From the NCBI GenBank assembly GCA_946221025.1, contig CAMIMS010000019.1, positions 1 through 36,422 on the forward strand: a DNA stretch of 36,422 bases, in the 5' to 3' direction. The notes below the pieces were generated by a model that saw only the letters and a list, made by a program, of their open reading frames with translations, was not told the DNA's origin and made no database searches. Numbering within the stretch: the first letter of the stretch is position 1; every line of letters starts with the position of its first letter. A program made the translations under genes and the position numbers. Source of the stretch: an uncultured Pseudoclavibacter sp. (lineage in GTDB: Bacteria > Actinomycetota > Actinomycetes > Actinomycetales > Microbacteriaceae). Positions 1 through 8,646 of the stretch are shown in pieces.

Positions 1-44
1 TCGGCATCGTGATCCTCGTCAGCGGCGGAGCCTTCGGGCTCTGA
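1..44 (+). CDS. C-terminal end of an unidentified gene (partial)
   Basis: In the frame starting at base 3 the sequence reads GIVILVSGGAFGL followed by TGA. This hydrophobic tail could be the end of a membrane or secreted protein that starts outside the window. It is too short to name and could be chance. Confidence 0.3.
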   Translation, partial: GIVILVSGGAFGL

Positions 45-286
45 CGTAGCGGCAGCGATCCAAACGGCCCCGACCGGGCGCACCCCTCTCGGTTCAGACC
101 GCGACACCTACCTGCAGCCAGTCCTGCGTGATCGCGGCAACAAGACCGCCACGGAGCGCTGCAAAAACCCCGCCACCAAGCGAACGAAGCCACATCTCGG
201 ACACATCAGCGCGGCACAGAACGGGAGGCGACTGGTCTGCTGCGACCGGCCCAGCGTTTCCCGCGCTCGCTCACTCGCAGATACGA

Positions 287-330
287 AATGGCCCCTGGGG
301 CGAGAACAGCGCTCGTCCCCAGGGGCCATT
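287..330. terminator. Long GC-rich hairpin, likely bidirectional terminator
   Basis: The arms starting AATGGCCCCTGGGG and ending with its complement pair over 18 bp with one bulge and a 7-nt loop. It lies 76 bp beyond the stop of the minus-strand roadblock gene and after the plus-strand gene ending at 44, so it could stop both. There is no real U-tract, as is common in high-GC actinobacteria. Bases 45-286 hold no other feature I can support. Confidence 0.6.
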
Positions 331-405
331 CGGTGTCTCATCCCGAGGAAGGGAAGGCGCGGACGAGCGCCGAGTGGATGAGACCGTCGAGAACCGCGAC
401 CGCTT

Positions 406-777
406 CTAGACGGTGAGCTGAGAAGCGATGCGGCTGAGCTTGTGGCGGGCGAGCGCGAGGTTCGCCTGTGCGCGGTCAAGAACGAGGTAGATGAACAGTC
501 CCTGCGTCTCGGTCGTGTTCAGCACGTTGATGAGGTGGTACTGGTTGTCGAGCGTGATGAGGATGTCCTCGATCTCGCTTCCACCGATGCCGAGATCGTT
601 CATGGTGGTGAGCTTCGCGCGAATCACGTTCGAGTTACCGGCGGCGGCGTTCGCGAGGTCGAAGCCGGGGGTACCACCGGTGGCGAGGGCCATGCCGGAC
701 GCAATGTCAACGACGGCCGCGCCGCGGGCGCCTTCGATCTCAAGCAGCTCGGCAACGTACCCGTCGATCTGGGACAT
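406..777 (-). CDS. Roadblock/LC7 domain protein, copy 1
   Basis: This 123-residue protein is essentially a single roadblock/LC7 domain, a fold that in known cases dimerises and regulates small Ras-like GTPases (for example MglB, or CvnB of Streptomyces conservons). The start MSQIDGY was chosen because AGAGGAG sits at good spacing just upstream (781-790). The longer in-frame ORF to 906 lacks a comparable site. It is about 85% identical to the roadblock domain of the next gene, with strictly conserved blocks such as GARGAA, DIASGMALATGGTPGFDL and ETQGLFIYLVLDRAQ. A terminator hairpin separates the two genes, so this copy probably has its own promoter. No GTPase gene is adjacent. The biological role is unknown; an actin-like or GTPase partner would be an inference. 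Confidence 0.85.
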   Translation of the reverse strand: MSQIDGYVAELLEIEGARGAAVVDIASGMALATGGTPGFDLANAAAGNSNVIRAKLTTMNDLGIGGSEIEDILITLDNQYHLINVLNTTETQGLFIYLVLDRAQANLALARHKLSRIASQLTV

Positions 778-1272
778 TGATTTCTCCTCTGAGGTGTGGG
801 GGTGGTGCCGCTCTCGGAACGAGCGGCGGTGTTTCGACTCGATAGCGAGGGCGTCGAAACGTGAACGGCTGGAGTGCCGATTGGGGGTTGGGGTGGGGGT
901 ATTCAATTATCGGATGCAGTCTGCCGGCGCTGAGGGCTTGACGAACAACGTGGGGGCTCGGCCGAACATCAGCGCGGAGAGTTGCGCTGATGCGACCCAG
1001 TTCACGATCACGAGGATGGTGGGGTAGCGCGACGTTCGGCCGGGAAACGTTGTTGCCCTGACAGGCAGGCGGCTGGGGGAGCCGCAGGCTGCCGGATAAG
1101 TGTAGCGGTATCCACCGCCCCGCTCGCCATCGGGGTTGCAGGATGCGGTCCGGGCTCATCCGGATTCGCATTCGACCGACGCGCACTGTGCAATTGCGCC
1201 GTGACGCCGGCATCGGCATCGGCATCGCCACCGAATCGGATGAACACCCGCTTCGCCGCAAACGCAATCGCA
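778..1272. promoter_or_regulatory. Intergenic region upstream of roadblock copy 1
   Basis: No convincing gene is present. It must hold the promoter of roadblock copy 1. On the minus strand a GATAAT box (906-911) could be a -10, giving a leader of roughly 120 nt, but I see no good -35. ORFs crossing this interval have no ribosome site or recognisable protein. Confidence 0.35.
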
Positions 1273-1313
1273 AATGGTCCTTCGACGTGAACTGTCGCGT
1301 TCGAAGGACCATT
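1273..1313. terminator. Hairpin terminator after roadblock copy 2
   Basis: A perfect 13-bp stem (AATGGTCCTTCGA and its complement) with a 15-nt loop lies 105 bp downstream of the minus-strand stop at 1418. It resembles the AATGG...CCATT hairpin at 287-330. Confidence 0.65.
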
Positions 1314-1417
1314 GTCGTTTCGGCTCGCATTGTGGCACTGAGCCGGTGGCTGCCTCCCACAGCTCGGGACATGCTTGCTCGCATCTCCCGCCGTGAGCGG
1401 TGCAGCCGTGCGCTGCG

Positions 1418-2542
1418 CTAGATATTCAGCTGCGCGGCGGTGCGAGTCAGCTTGTGGCGGGCGAGCGCGAGGTTCGCCTGTGCGCGGTCAAGCACGAGGT
1501 AGATGAACAGGCCCTGCGTCTCGTTCGTGTTCAGCACGTTGATCAGGTGGTACTGCGAGTCGAGCGTGATGAGGATGTCTTCGATGTTCGCGTTGCGAAG
1601 ACCCAGGTCCTTCATCGTCGCGAGCTTGGCCCGAATCACGTTCGAGTTACCGGCAGCGGCAACCTGCAGGTCGAAACCGGGGGTACCGCCGGTGGCAAGC
1701 GCCATGCCGGAAGCGATGTCAACGATGGCCGCGCCGCGGGCGCCTTCAATGTGAAGCAACTCTGCGACGTACTGGTCGATCTGCGACATGGAGTTCTCCT
1801 TGGATGGTGATTCAGGTGCTTGAGCGTCGTGCTGTGGTGAAGATGCTTGCTGGGCCACCGGTTGGCCCTCATCAGCGGATTCGTCTCCACCAGGCGCAAG
1901 ATCGTACCCGGACTCCGAGGCCTGGGTCGAGGGCCGCAATGTGACCGGAGTTTGGCTCTCACCGATCGGGATGGGGATGTGCGTCTCGGCCGAGTGGCGG
2001 CGCGGGCTGGTGCGGCGACGCTGCGATCTCGGCGTCATGAGGACCTGATCGGCCGCGGGCTCGGGCGCTGGGTGAGCTGGCTGCTCGTCGCGCTGTTGCG
2101 GACGCGTTTCCGCGGATGCCTCGGGCTCTACCGAACGCTCGCGAACCGGCTGCTCGGCGCGCGGCTCCCGCGGTTGTCCCTCCGGCACCGTGGGCATGGC
2201 GGCTGTTGGCGCTTCTTGCGACACAGGACGTTCCGGTCCTTCCGGTGCTTGGTCGGTATGCGGCGCGTGCGCTCCATTCGGGAGCGGTGCGCCCGGTTGC
2301 GCTGTGTGTTGATTCATCCGCGGTGCACCGTTCGTGTCCGCCGCTCCGTGGCTCGTCGCCGGGGGCGGTGCCGCCGGCGCGGGTGGCGGAGGAATGCGGC
2401 CGCCACCGCCTTGGCTCTGCGGTGGGACGTTAGGCGCCGGCGGAGGCGGCAGCTGCTCCGGGGCGGTGACGCTCTGCTCGGCCTCGTCGTGCTTCGCGTT
2501 CTCGTCCCGCTGGTCGTCGCGCTGCCAGAAGCGCAAACGCAT
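1418..2542 (-). CDS. Roadblock/LC7 protein, copy 2, with long disordered N-terminal region
   Basis: The full ORF encodes 374 residues. Residues 1-251 are rich in Pro, Ala, Glu and Gln with no fold I recognise. Residues 252-374 are a roadblock/LC7 domain about 85% identical to copy 1. The start lies 2 bp after the stop of the ABC ATPase gene, so translation is probably coupled and the N-terminal part is genuinely coded. A strong internal ribosome site precedes the internal start MSQIDQY, so the same mRNA may also yield a free 123-residue roadblock protein from 1418-1789, like copy 1. The role is unknown. The tight link to the ABC ATPase suggests that the two proteins act together. Confidence 0.75.
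   Translation of the reverse strand: MRLRFWQRDDQRDENAKHDEAEQSVTAPEQLPPPPAPNVPPQSQGGGGRIPPPPAPAAPPPATSHGAADTNGAPRMNQHTAQPGAPLPNGAHAPHTDQAPEGPERPVSQEAPTAAMPTVPEGQPREPRAEQPVRERSVEPEASAETRPQQRDEQPAHPAPEPAADQVLMTPRSQRRRTSPRRHSAETHIPIPIGESQTPVTLRPSTQASESGYDLAPGGDESADEGQPVAQQASSPQHDAQAPESPSKENSMSQIDQYVAELLHIEGARGAAIVDIASGMALATGGTPGFDLQVAAAGNSNVIRAKLATMKDLGLRNANIEDILITLDSQYHLINVLNTNETQGLFIYLVLDRAQANLALARHKLTRTAAQLNI
1790..1801 (-). promoter_or_regulatory. Internal Shine-Dalgarno site inside roadblock copy 2
   Basis: On the minus strand AAGGAGA (1795-1801) stands 5 nt before an ATG at 1787-1789 that opens the roadblock domain. It is near-optimal and much better than the site for the long ORF start at 2542. 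Copy 1 has the equivalent arrangement. Confidence 0.6.
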
Positions 2543-2544
2543 CG

Positions 2545-4236
2545 CTACGACGCCTCGGGCTCAGGCGACTCCGGTTCGGCCACCGCAGCCACCTCGGGAG
2601 CGGGAGCCTGTGAGGGAGCGGGCGCGTCAGCCTGCACCGCTGCCTCCCCTCGCACGGGGGATGCGGCCGGACTGTTGCTCGCGGCCTCATGACCCTCCTG
2701 AGCCTGCTGGCGGGCGGCGCGTCGGCCTTCGCGGCGCGATCCGCCCGACGAAGGAGCCGGCGCTTCTTCGGTGAACCAGTTCTCGCCGAGCACGAGCATC
2801 ATGATGCTGTCTTCGGTCAGGTCGGCGTTCGCGTAGGTGTCGACGAGGGTGCCGCTGTTCATGATCGCGACGCGGTGGCAGCGCGAAACGAGCTCAGTCA
2901 TATCGGATGAAACGAGCACGACCGCAGCGCCCGCATCCCGCGCTTCGTCGATGAGCGCGTACACGTCTTGGCGCGATCGCTCGTCAATTCCGCGGGTGGG
3001 CTGATTGAGCACGAACAGGCGCTTGTCGTCGCCAAACGCGCGAGCGAGCGCGATCTTCTGCTGGTCACCGCCGGAAAGATCGCCGAGCTCACGGTGGATG
3101 CTCGTTGACTGCACGCCGAATCGGTTCATCGAGGCGATGACTTCGCGCAGACGCCTGGTTTCTTCGATGAGGGTCATCTCGCGGTTGGCGACGTCGCGCA
3201 TGAGCGATTCAGAGATGGTGTCGGTGTCGTTGAGTCCGCGCTCCTCGTCGCCCTCACCAACGAAGCCGATCTGGTGGGTGCGCTCGGCAGCGTCGTCGCC
3301 GGCCGCGAAGTGCACTTCGCCTGCGTCGGGCTCGACAACGCCCGCGATCAGACGCGCGACCTCGCTCATGCCCGAGCGGCGAAGTCCGGTAATGCCGAGC
3401 ACCTCGCCCGCGCGAACGTTCAGCGTCACGTTCTTGACGCGCTCGCCATACGAGACGTTCTCGAGGCGCACGACCTCGTCACCGGCTTCAGCGTCGCTCG
3501 GGCGGTGGGGGAGACGGATCTTCTCGCCGAACATTTCCTCAATGATTTCTTCGCGATTCGTTTCCTTCGGGGTGAGGAAGCGGTGAACCTTGCCCGCGCG
3601 AAGCGTGAGGATGCGGTCTGACAGCGCCTGCACCTCATCAATGCGGTGCGAGACGTGCATGATCGCCCGGCCTTCGCGCGCGAGGCGCAGCGCCAGAGCG
3701 TGGAACAGCGAAATCTCGTGGTCGTTGAACGTGGCCGAGACCTCATCGAGCAGGATGAGCGAGGTCTCTTCGCAAGCCAGGCGCAGCAGCTCGATCGTTG
3801 ACAGTTCCGCCGGCACGAGGCTCGAGATCTTGTCGTCGGGCGACATATCGACGCCGTAGTCGCCGATGAGGTCGGCGGCCGCGCGGCGCTGCTCATCGAG
3901 CGGGCGGCCCGAACGGTAGGAGGTGCGGAAGATGGCCTCGGCGACCGAGAGGTCCGGGTCGATGGTGATGCGCTGGGGCACGTACCCGACGCCCGCGGCG
4001 CGGGCTTCTTCAACGGATGCGGGCTTGTAGGGCTGGCCCTCCATCCGCATCGTGCCGGATTCCGGTTGCACTGCGCCCGAGATCACGCCCATGAGCGTCG
4101 ACTTTCCCGCACCGTTCGTGCCGACGACGCCAAGAATCTCTCCGCGCACGAGCGAGAGGTTAATTCCGTCGATGGCCGCCTGTGACCCGTAACGAACAGT
4201 CAGGTCTTCGGCCGTGAAAAGGGTTTCGATAGTCAC
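2545..4236 (-). CDS. Orphan tandem-NBD sugar-type ABC ATPase (RbsA/MglA-like)
   Basis: 563 residues with two fused nucleotide-binding domains as in monosaccharide importers (RbsA/MglA). NBD1 has Walker A GTNGAGKST (39-47), Walker B with D164-E165 and H-loop H197, but its signature motif is degenerate (LVPAELS). NBD2 has a degenerate Walker A (GLRRSGMS), a perfect signature LSGGDQQ (387-393) and LNQPTRGID where LDEPTRG is usual, so both acidic Walker B residues are amides. Only one composite site, NBD1 Walker motifs with the NBD2 signature, should hydrolyse ATP. Residues about 490-563 form an Ala/Pro/Glu-rich tail not usual in the family. No permease or binding protein gene is nearby; two roadblock genes follow. 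The GTG start fits the family N-terminus, but its ribosome site is weak. The substrate is unknown; a regulatory rather than transport role is possible. Confidence 0.85.
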   Translation of the reverse strand: MTIETLFTAEDLTVRYGSQAAIDGINLSLVRGEILGVVGTNGAGKSTLMGVISGAVQPESGTMRMEGQPYKPASVEEARAAGVGYVPQRITIDPDLSVAEAIFRTSYRSGRPLDEQRRAAADLIGDYGVDMSPDDKISSLVPAELSTIELLRLACEETSLILLDEVSATFNDHEISLFHALALRLAREGRAIMHVSHRIDEVQALSDRILTLRAGKVHRFLTPKETNREEIIEEMFGEKIRLPHRPSDAEAGDEVVRLENVSYGERVKNVTLNVRAGEVLGITGLRRSGMSEVARLIAGVVEPDAGEVHFAAGDDAAERTHQIGFVGEGDEERGLNDTDTISESLMRDVANREMTLIEETRRLREVIASMNRFGVQSTSIHRELGDLSGGDQQKIALARAFGDDKRLFVLNQPTRGIDERSRQDVYALIDEARDAGAAVVLVSSDMTELVSRCHRVAIMNSGTLVDTYANADLTEDSIMMLVLGENWFTEEAPAPSSGGSRREGRRAARQQAQEGHEAASNSPAASPVRGEAAVQADAPAPSQAPAPEVAAVAEPESPEPEAS

Positions 4237-4735
4237 TTCGGTCTTCTCGGTAGGTGGATAATCTCTCCGCCTCGAACACGCGTGAGGCGATTGCGAGGTA
4301 ACTGCTCGACCGCGCGGAGAGTCCGACGTGCCTGGTCGCCTTGAAGCGGTGAGCGAGCGCTCACTGAGAACCAGTCACGGTCGACGCACTATAGCGCGTA
4401 GCGGGATCGCCGAGGCGTGCCCTTGGATCCACTCGTGTTTGGCAGGGTTTCGGGCCCAAACTCGCCGATCCCCAGCGCTGGGGCGGCGGTTGAGCGGTTT
4501 CGGTTCGACAATCATCGATGCGCGAGAATCGTATCGTTACAACTCCGATACTGAACTGTGCTCGCGCGACGCCCGGGCGGCGCTGCGGGATGGCGGCGCC
4601 GAATATGGCCCGCAAGCGGTCGTCGCTTCGCATTCCGGTCGACGTTCCCCGCATCCGCCTCCGGTCTTTGACGCGTAGACTCTGAGGTTGAGTTTGCTGC
4701 CGCAACGATTGCGGCGCCCGAAGGAGACGAGGCAC
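4237..4735. promoter_or_regulatory. Divergent promoter region between ABC ATPase and purA
   Basis: About 500 bp between two divergently read genes, with no supported gene. On the plus strand TAGACT (4676-4681) and TTGACG (4668-4673) resemble promoter boxes but are not correctly spaced with each other, so I only suggest that purA transcription begins in this area. A small inverted repeat, CGCCTC...GAGGCG, lies near 4268-4289. Confidence 0.4.
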
Positions 4736-6091
4736 ATGCCAGGCGTTGCAATCATCGGCGGCCAGTGGGGCGATGAGGGCAAGGGCAAAGCCACCGACCT
4801 CCTCAGCGACAGCGGCATCGACTACGTCGTGAAGTTCAACGGCGGCAACAACGCCGGTCACACCGTCGTCATCGGCGACGAGAAGTACGCGCTGCACCTG
4901 CTCCCCTCGGGCATTCTCAGCACCGGGGTGACGCCGGTCATCGGAAACGGTGTCGTCATCGACCTCGACGTGCTGTTCGAGGAGATCGATGCGCTCGAAG
5001 CCCGCGGCATCGATACCTCCAAGCTTCGGGTCTCGGCCAATGCCCACATCATCGCGAGCTACCACAAGACCCTCGACAAGGTGACCGAACGCTTTCTCGG
5101 CAAGCGTCAGATCGGGACCACCGGGAGAGGCATTGGCCCCGCGTACGCCGACAAGATCAACCGTGTCGGTCTTCGCATCCAAGACCTCTACGACGAGGGC
5201 ATCCTCCGCCAGAAGATCGAAGGCTCGCTCTTTCAGAAGAACCACCTGCTGGTGAAGGTCTACAACCGTCGCGCCATCGAGGTGGATGAGGTGGTGGATG
5301 CGCTGCTCGCGCACGGTGAGCGGCTGAAGCCCATGGTCGGCGACACGGGCCTTGAAGTGCACAACGCGCTCGCCGACGGCAAGACCGTCGTCTTCGAAGC
5401 CGGTCAGGCCACGATGCTCGACGTCGACCACGGCACCTACCCGTTCGTGACGAGCTCGACCTGCACGGCCGCGGGCGCCGCATCCGGAACCGGTATCTCG
5501 CCGCGCGAGATCGACCGCATCATCGGCATCGTCAAGTCGTACATCACGCGGGTCGGTGCGGGGCCGTTCCCGACCGAGCTCGAGGGCGAATGGGCAAACC
5601 TGCTGCGCGAGCGCGGCGGTGAATTCGGCACAACCACCGGACGCCCACGCCGGGTTGGCTGGTTCGATGTGCCGATCGCGCGCTACTCCAACCGCATCAA
5701 CGGCATTACCGACTTCGTGATGACCAAGCTCGATGTGCTCTCGAACATTGAGCGCATCCCGGTGTGCGTCGCCTACGACGTTGACGGTGAGCGCTTCGAT
5801 GAGATGCCCGTCTCACAGTCGGACTTCCACCACGCGAAGCCCATCCTCGAAGAGTTCCCCGGATGGACCGAAGACATCTCCGGTTGCCGCAGCTTCGAGG
5901 AGCTTCCGAAGAACGCGCAGGATTACGTGCTCGCGATCGAGGAGATGATCGGCGGCCGGATCTCGGCCATCGGTGTCGGCCCCGCGCGCGAAGAGATCAT
6001 CCAGCGCTACGACCTGCTCGGGCGCGACGATGCCGACGGTCAGGGCGCGTCAGGGCCCGTCTCGCAGCCACCCGTTCCGAACCGACCGTAG
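4736..6091 (+). CDS. purA: Adenylosuccinate synthetase
   Basis: Converts IMP, aspartate and GTP to adenylosuccinate, the first committed step to AMP, in the cytoplasm. The 451-residue product has the N-terminal GTP loop GQWGDEGKGK with catalytic D13, NGGNNAGHT with H42, and the GTTGRGIGPAY IMP-binding segment. The start was placed at MPGVAIIGG because AAGGAG lies just upstream and family members begin here; an in-frame start at 4688 would add 16 residues without support. It is about 20 residues longer than typical PurA because of a Gly/Pro-rich C-terminal tail. The other purine genes here are 16 kb away, so it is transcribed separately. Confidence 0.97.
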   Translation: MPGVAIIGGQWGDEGKGKATDLLSDSGIDYVVKFNGGNNAGHTVVIGDEKYALHLLPSGILSTGVTPVIGNGVVIDLDVLFEEIDALEARGIDTSKLRVSANAHIIASYHKTLDKVTERFLGKRQIGTTGRGIGPAYADKINRVGLRIQDLYDEGILRQKIEGSLFQKNHLLVKVYNRRAIEVDEVVDALLAHGERLKPMVGDTGLEVHNALADGKTVVFEAGQATMLDVDHGTYPFVTSSTCTAAGAASGTGISPREIDRIIGIVKSYITRVGAGPFPTELEGEWANLLRERGGEFGTTTGRPRRVGWFDVPIARYSNRINGITDFVMTKLDVLSNIERIPVCVAYDVDGERFDEMPVSQSDFHHAKPILEEFPGWTEDISGCRSFEELPKNAQDYVLAIEEMIGGRISAIGVGPAREEIIQRYDLLGRDDADGQGASGPVSQPPVPNRP

Positions 6092-6118
6092 CCACCGGCC
6101 ACGCAGCTCGTCGGTGGC
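6091..6118 (+). terminator. Candidate terminator after purA
   Basis: GCCACCG (6091-6097) pairs with CGGTGGC (6112-6118) immediately after the purA stop codon. There is no U-tract. Confidence 0.4.
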
Positions 6119-6169
6119 ATTCGCGGCCACGAACCGACAGCTCCATCCGATCCGCGCCGCACCACATGA

Positions 6170-6189
6170 GCATCCGCATTCACGGATGC
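6170..6189. repeat. Short palindrome upstream of the carotenoid operon
   Basis: GCATCCG-6 nt-CGGATGC is a perfect 7-bp inverted repeat located 52 bp before crtI. It could be an operator or hairpin for the crt operon. The same GCATCC/GGATGC word is abundant across the window, so it may carry no specific meaning. Confidence 0.3.
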
Positions 6190-6241
6190 GCAACACAGCG
6201 CGGATCGGGTCGATCGCCCGCTGCGCGGTCAGGGGAGAACA

Positions 6242-7735
6242 GTGAGCGTCGTCGTTATCGGGGCGGGACTATCTGGCCTGGCAGCCACGCTGCACCTGCT
6301 CGGTCAGGGCGAAGAGGTCGTCGTGCTTGAGCGCGAATCGGTGCCCGGAGGCCGAGCGATGGGCGTGAAGCAAGACGGCTTCACCTTCGACTACGGACCC
6401 ACGGTCTTCACCATGGTGGAGCTGCTCGACGAGGCCTTCCAAGCGGTCGGACGCCGCGTGCAGGAGGAAGTGCCGCTTCGACAACTCGACCCCGCCTACC
6501 GCGCCTTCTACGCCGACGGGTCGGTGCTCGACCTTCCGGCGGGCGTCGACAGCATTCGCGAGGCGGTGCGCGAGGCGAGCGGCGACGACGAGGCTGCCTC
6601 GTTTGACCGGTACGTGAAGTGGTTGAAGGCCCTCTACAAGGTCGAGATGCCCTACTTCATTGACGCGAACTTCGACTCACCGCTTGACCTTGCCCGCGAA
6701 CCCCGCGCGCTCGAGCGCATCGTGCGCCTGGGTGGATTCAAGCGCCTCGGCCCCACGGTCGAGCAGGCCTTCAAGGACGAGCGCTGGCAGCGCCTGTTCA
6801 GCTTCCAAGCGATGTACGCCGGTCTCGCTCCGCGCGACGCCCTCGCCCTGTACTGCGTCATCAGCTACATGGATTCGATTCTCGGCGTCTGGTTCCCCGA
6901 AACGGGCGGTATTCGCGCGGTCCCGGAGGCAATGGCCCGCGTCGCCGAGGAGGAGGGCGCGACCATTCACTACGGGGCAGAGGTTGAACGCATCCTCACC
7001 GGCTCAAAGGGCGTGACCGGCGTGCGACTGAGCGATGGGGACGTGGTACGCGCCGATCGCGTCATCTGCACCGTTGACCTCCCGATCGCCTACGACGAGC
7101 TGCTGCCCGAGCTCTCGAAGCCGGGCGCCGTCAAACGCGCGAACTACTCGCCCTCGTGCACCGTGCTGCACCTGGGCGTGAAGGGCGAGCCTCCGAAGCA
7201 TGCCGCGCACCACAACATCACCTTCGGCAGAGACTGGGATGAGGCCTTCGCCGACATCATGGACCGCGGCCGCCCCATGCAAGATCCCTCGCGCTTCGTG
7301 GTCGTGCCGTCGCTTGACGATGAGAATGCGGCGCCCGAGGAATGCACCTCGCTGTTCATCCTCGAACCCACCCCGAACCTCGAAGTCGGCTCTGGCATCA
7401 ACTGGGATGAAGAGGGCAAGCGCATGCGCGACCGCATCCTCGAAGACCTGGACGCTCGTGGCTACCCGACGGATGTGGTGACCGAGCGCCTGGTCACCCC
7501 GAAGGATTGGCGAGCGCAGGGCATGGCCGCGGGCACGCCCTTCGCCGTTTCGCACGCCTTCGCGACGACGGGGCCGTTCCGACCGAAGAACATTGACGAG
7601 CGGGTGCCGGGGCTCATCTTCGCCGGCTCATCCACAACGCCCGGCGTGGGAATTCCGATGGTGCTCATTTCGGGCAAGCTCGCGGCCGAGCGCGCCACCG
7701 GCGTGCACATGACGGGGGTGCGGAGAAACTCGTGA
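6242..7735 (+). CDS. crtI: Phytoene desaturase (carotenoid dehydrogenase)
   Basis: FAD-dependent desaturase that converts phytoene to lycopene (or a less desaturated product) at the membrane. The 497-residue protein starts with a Rossmann dinucleotide fold, GAGLSGLAATLHL...VVVLERE, followed by PGGRAMG. It ends with the family's C-terminal FAD motif (GLIFAGSSTTPGVGIPMVL). The GTG start is preceded by AGGGGAGA. It is the first gene of a tightly packed plus-strand operon: its stop overlaps the crtB start by 4 bp (GTGA). No GGPP synthase (crtE) or lycopene elongase (crtEb) gene is in the window, so the precursor and C50 steps must be encoded elsewhere or be absent. Confidence 0.95.
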   Translation: MSVVVIGAGLSGLAATLHLLGQGEEVVVLERESVPGGRAMGVKQDGFTFDYGPTVFTMVELLDEAFQAVGRRVQEEVPLRQLDPAYRAFYADGSVLDLPAGVDSIREAVREASGDDEAASFDRYVKWLKALYKVEMPYFIDANFDSPLDLAREPRALERIVRLGGFKRLGPTVEQAFKDERWQRLFSFQAMYAGLAPRDALALYCVISYMDSILGVWFPETGGIRAVPEAMARVAEEEGATIHYGAEVERILTGSKGVTGVRLSDGDVVRADRVICTVDLPIAYDELLPELSKPGAVKRANYSPSCTVLHLGVKGEPPKHAAHHNITFGRDWDEAFADIMDRGRPMQDPSRFVVVPSLDDENAAPEECTSLFILEPTPNLEVGSGINWDEEGKRMRDRILEDLDARGYPTDVVTERLVTPKDWRAQGMAAGTPFAVSHAFATTGPFRPKNIDERVPGLIFAGSSTTPGVGIPMVLISGKLAAERATGVHMTGVRRNS

Positions 7736-8646
7736 CCACGAAGCTTGAAGCCGGGTTCCGCCGCGCGGCGGCGCTCACGAAGGCGCACGGAACCACGTAT
7801 TACTGGGGCGCGCGAATGCTGCCTGCCGCGCAGCGCCGAGACGTTGAGTCGGTGTATGCCCTGTGCCGCCTCGCCGATGACATCGTTGATGAACCCGATC
7901 GGCGCTACCCGGGAGTGCCGATAAAGGGTGCGCCCGGAGAGCGGCTGCGGGCGTTTCGCGACATCTTCTTCACGGGCCTCGACATTGGGGACGCCGCCGA
8001 CCCGACAATGGCCGCGGCGATCGACACCGTCACGCGCCGCGGCATTGATCGCGACTGTTTCGACCGGTTCTTCGGCGCGATGGCGCTCGATGTGCATCCG
8101 CAGACCTGGGTAGATTGGCCCGACCTTCGCGACCGGTACATGGAGGGTTCGGCTGCGGTCATCGGCGAAATGATGCTGCCGGTGCTCGAACCCACCGACC
8201 AGGCCGCAGCGTTGAAACCCGCCCGCGCGCTCGGACTCGCATTCCAGTTGACGAACTTCCTGCGCGATGTGGGCGAAGACCTCGACCGCGGGCGGGTCTA
8301 CCTGCCGCAGAACGAGCTGGAGGCGACCGGCGCCGACCCGCGCCTTCGCCGGGTCACGCCCCAGTGGCGCGAATTCATGAGCATTCAGATCCTACGAAAC
8401 CGCGAACTGTATGACGAGGCCGCGACGGGGCTGGATGCACTGCTGCGGGCATCGCGCAAATGCGTGGCGACGGCCCTCGTGCTGTACTCGCGCATCCTCG
8501 ACCGGATCGAACAGGCCGACTACGACGTGTTCGCCGGCCGCATCCGGGTGCCCAATAGCGAGAAGTTCGGGCTGTTCGTGCGCGCCGAAGTGTTCGGTGC
8601 GCCGCCGGTGCTCCCGCTCGCACACGCCGACGGGATGGCGCAATGA
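7732..8646 (+). CDS. crtB: Phytoene synthase
   Basis: Condenses two geranylgeranyl diphosphates to 15-cis-phytoene, the entry to C40 carotenoids. The 304-residue protein has both Asp-rich Mg-diphosphate sites of the squalene/phytoene synthase family: LADDIVDEPD near residue 50 and LRDVGEDLDRGRVYLP near residue 180. The GTG start overlaps the crtI stop and the stop overlaps the crtYe ATG (ATGA), so the three are translationally coupled. Confidence 0.95.
   Translation: MTTKLEAGFRRAAALTKAHGTTYYWGARMLPAAQRRDVESVYALCRLADDIVDEPDRRYPGVPIKGAPGERLRAFRDIFFTGLDIGDAADPTMAAAIDTVTRRGIDRDCFDRFFGAMALDVHPQTWVDWPDLRDRYMEGSAAVIGEMMLPVLEPTDQAAALKPARALGLAFQLTNFLRDVGEDLDRGRVYLPQNELEATGADPRLRRVTPQWREFMSIQILRNRELYDEAATGLDALLRASRKCVATALVLYSRILDRIEQADYDVFAGRIRVPNSEKFGLFVRAEVFGAPPVLPLAHADGMAQ

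Noticed and set aside
4361..5431. 356-codon minus-strand frame opposite purA
   Set aside because: Shadow of purA and its upstream region; the translation has no known domain.
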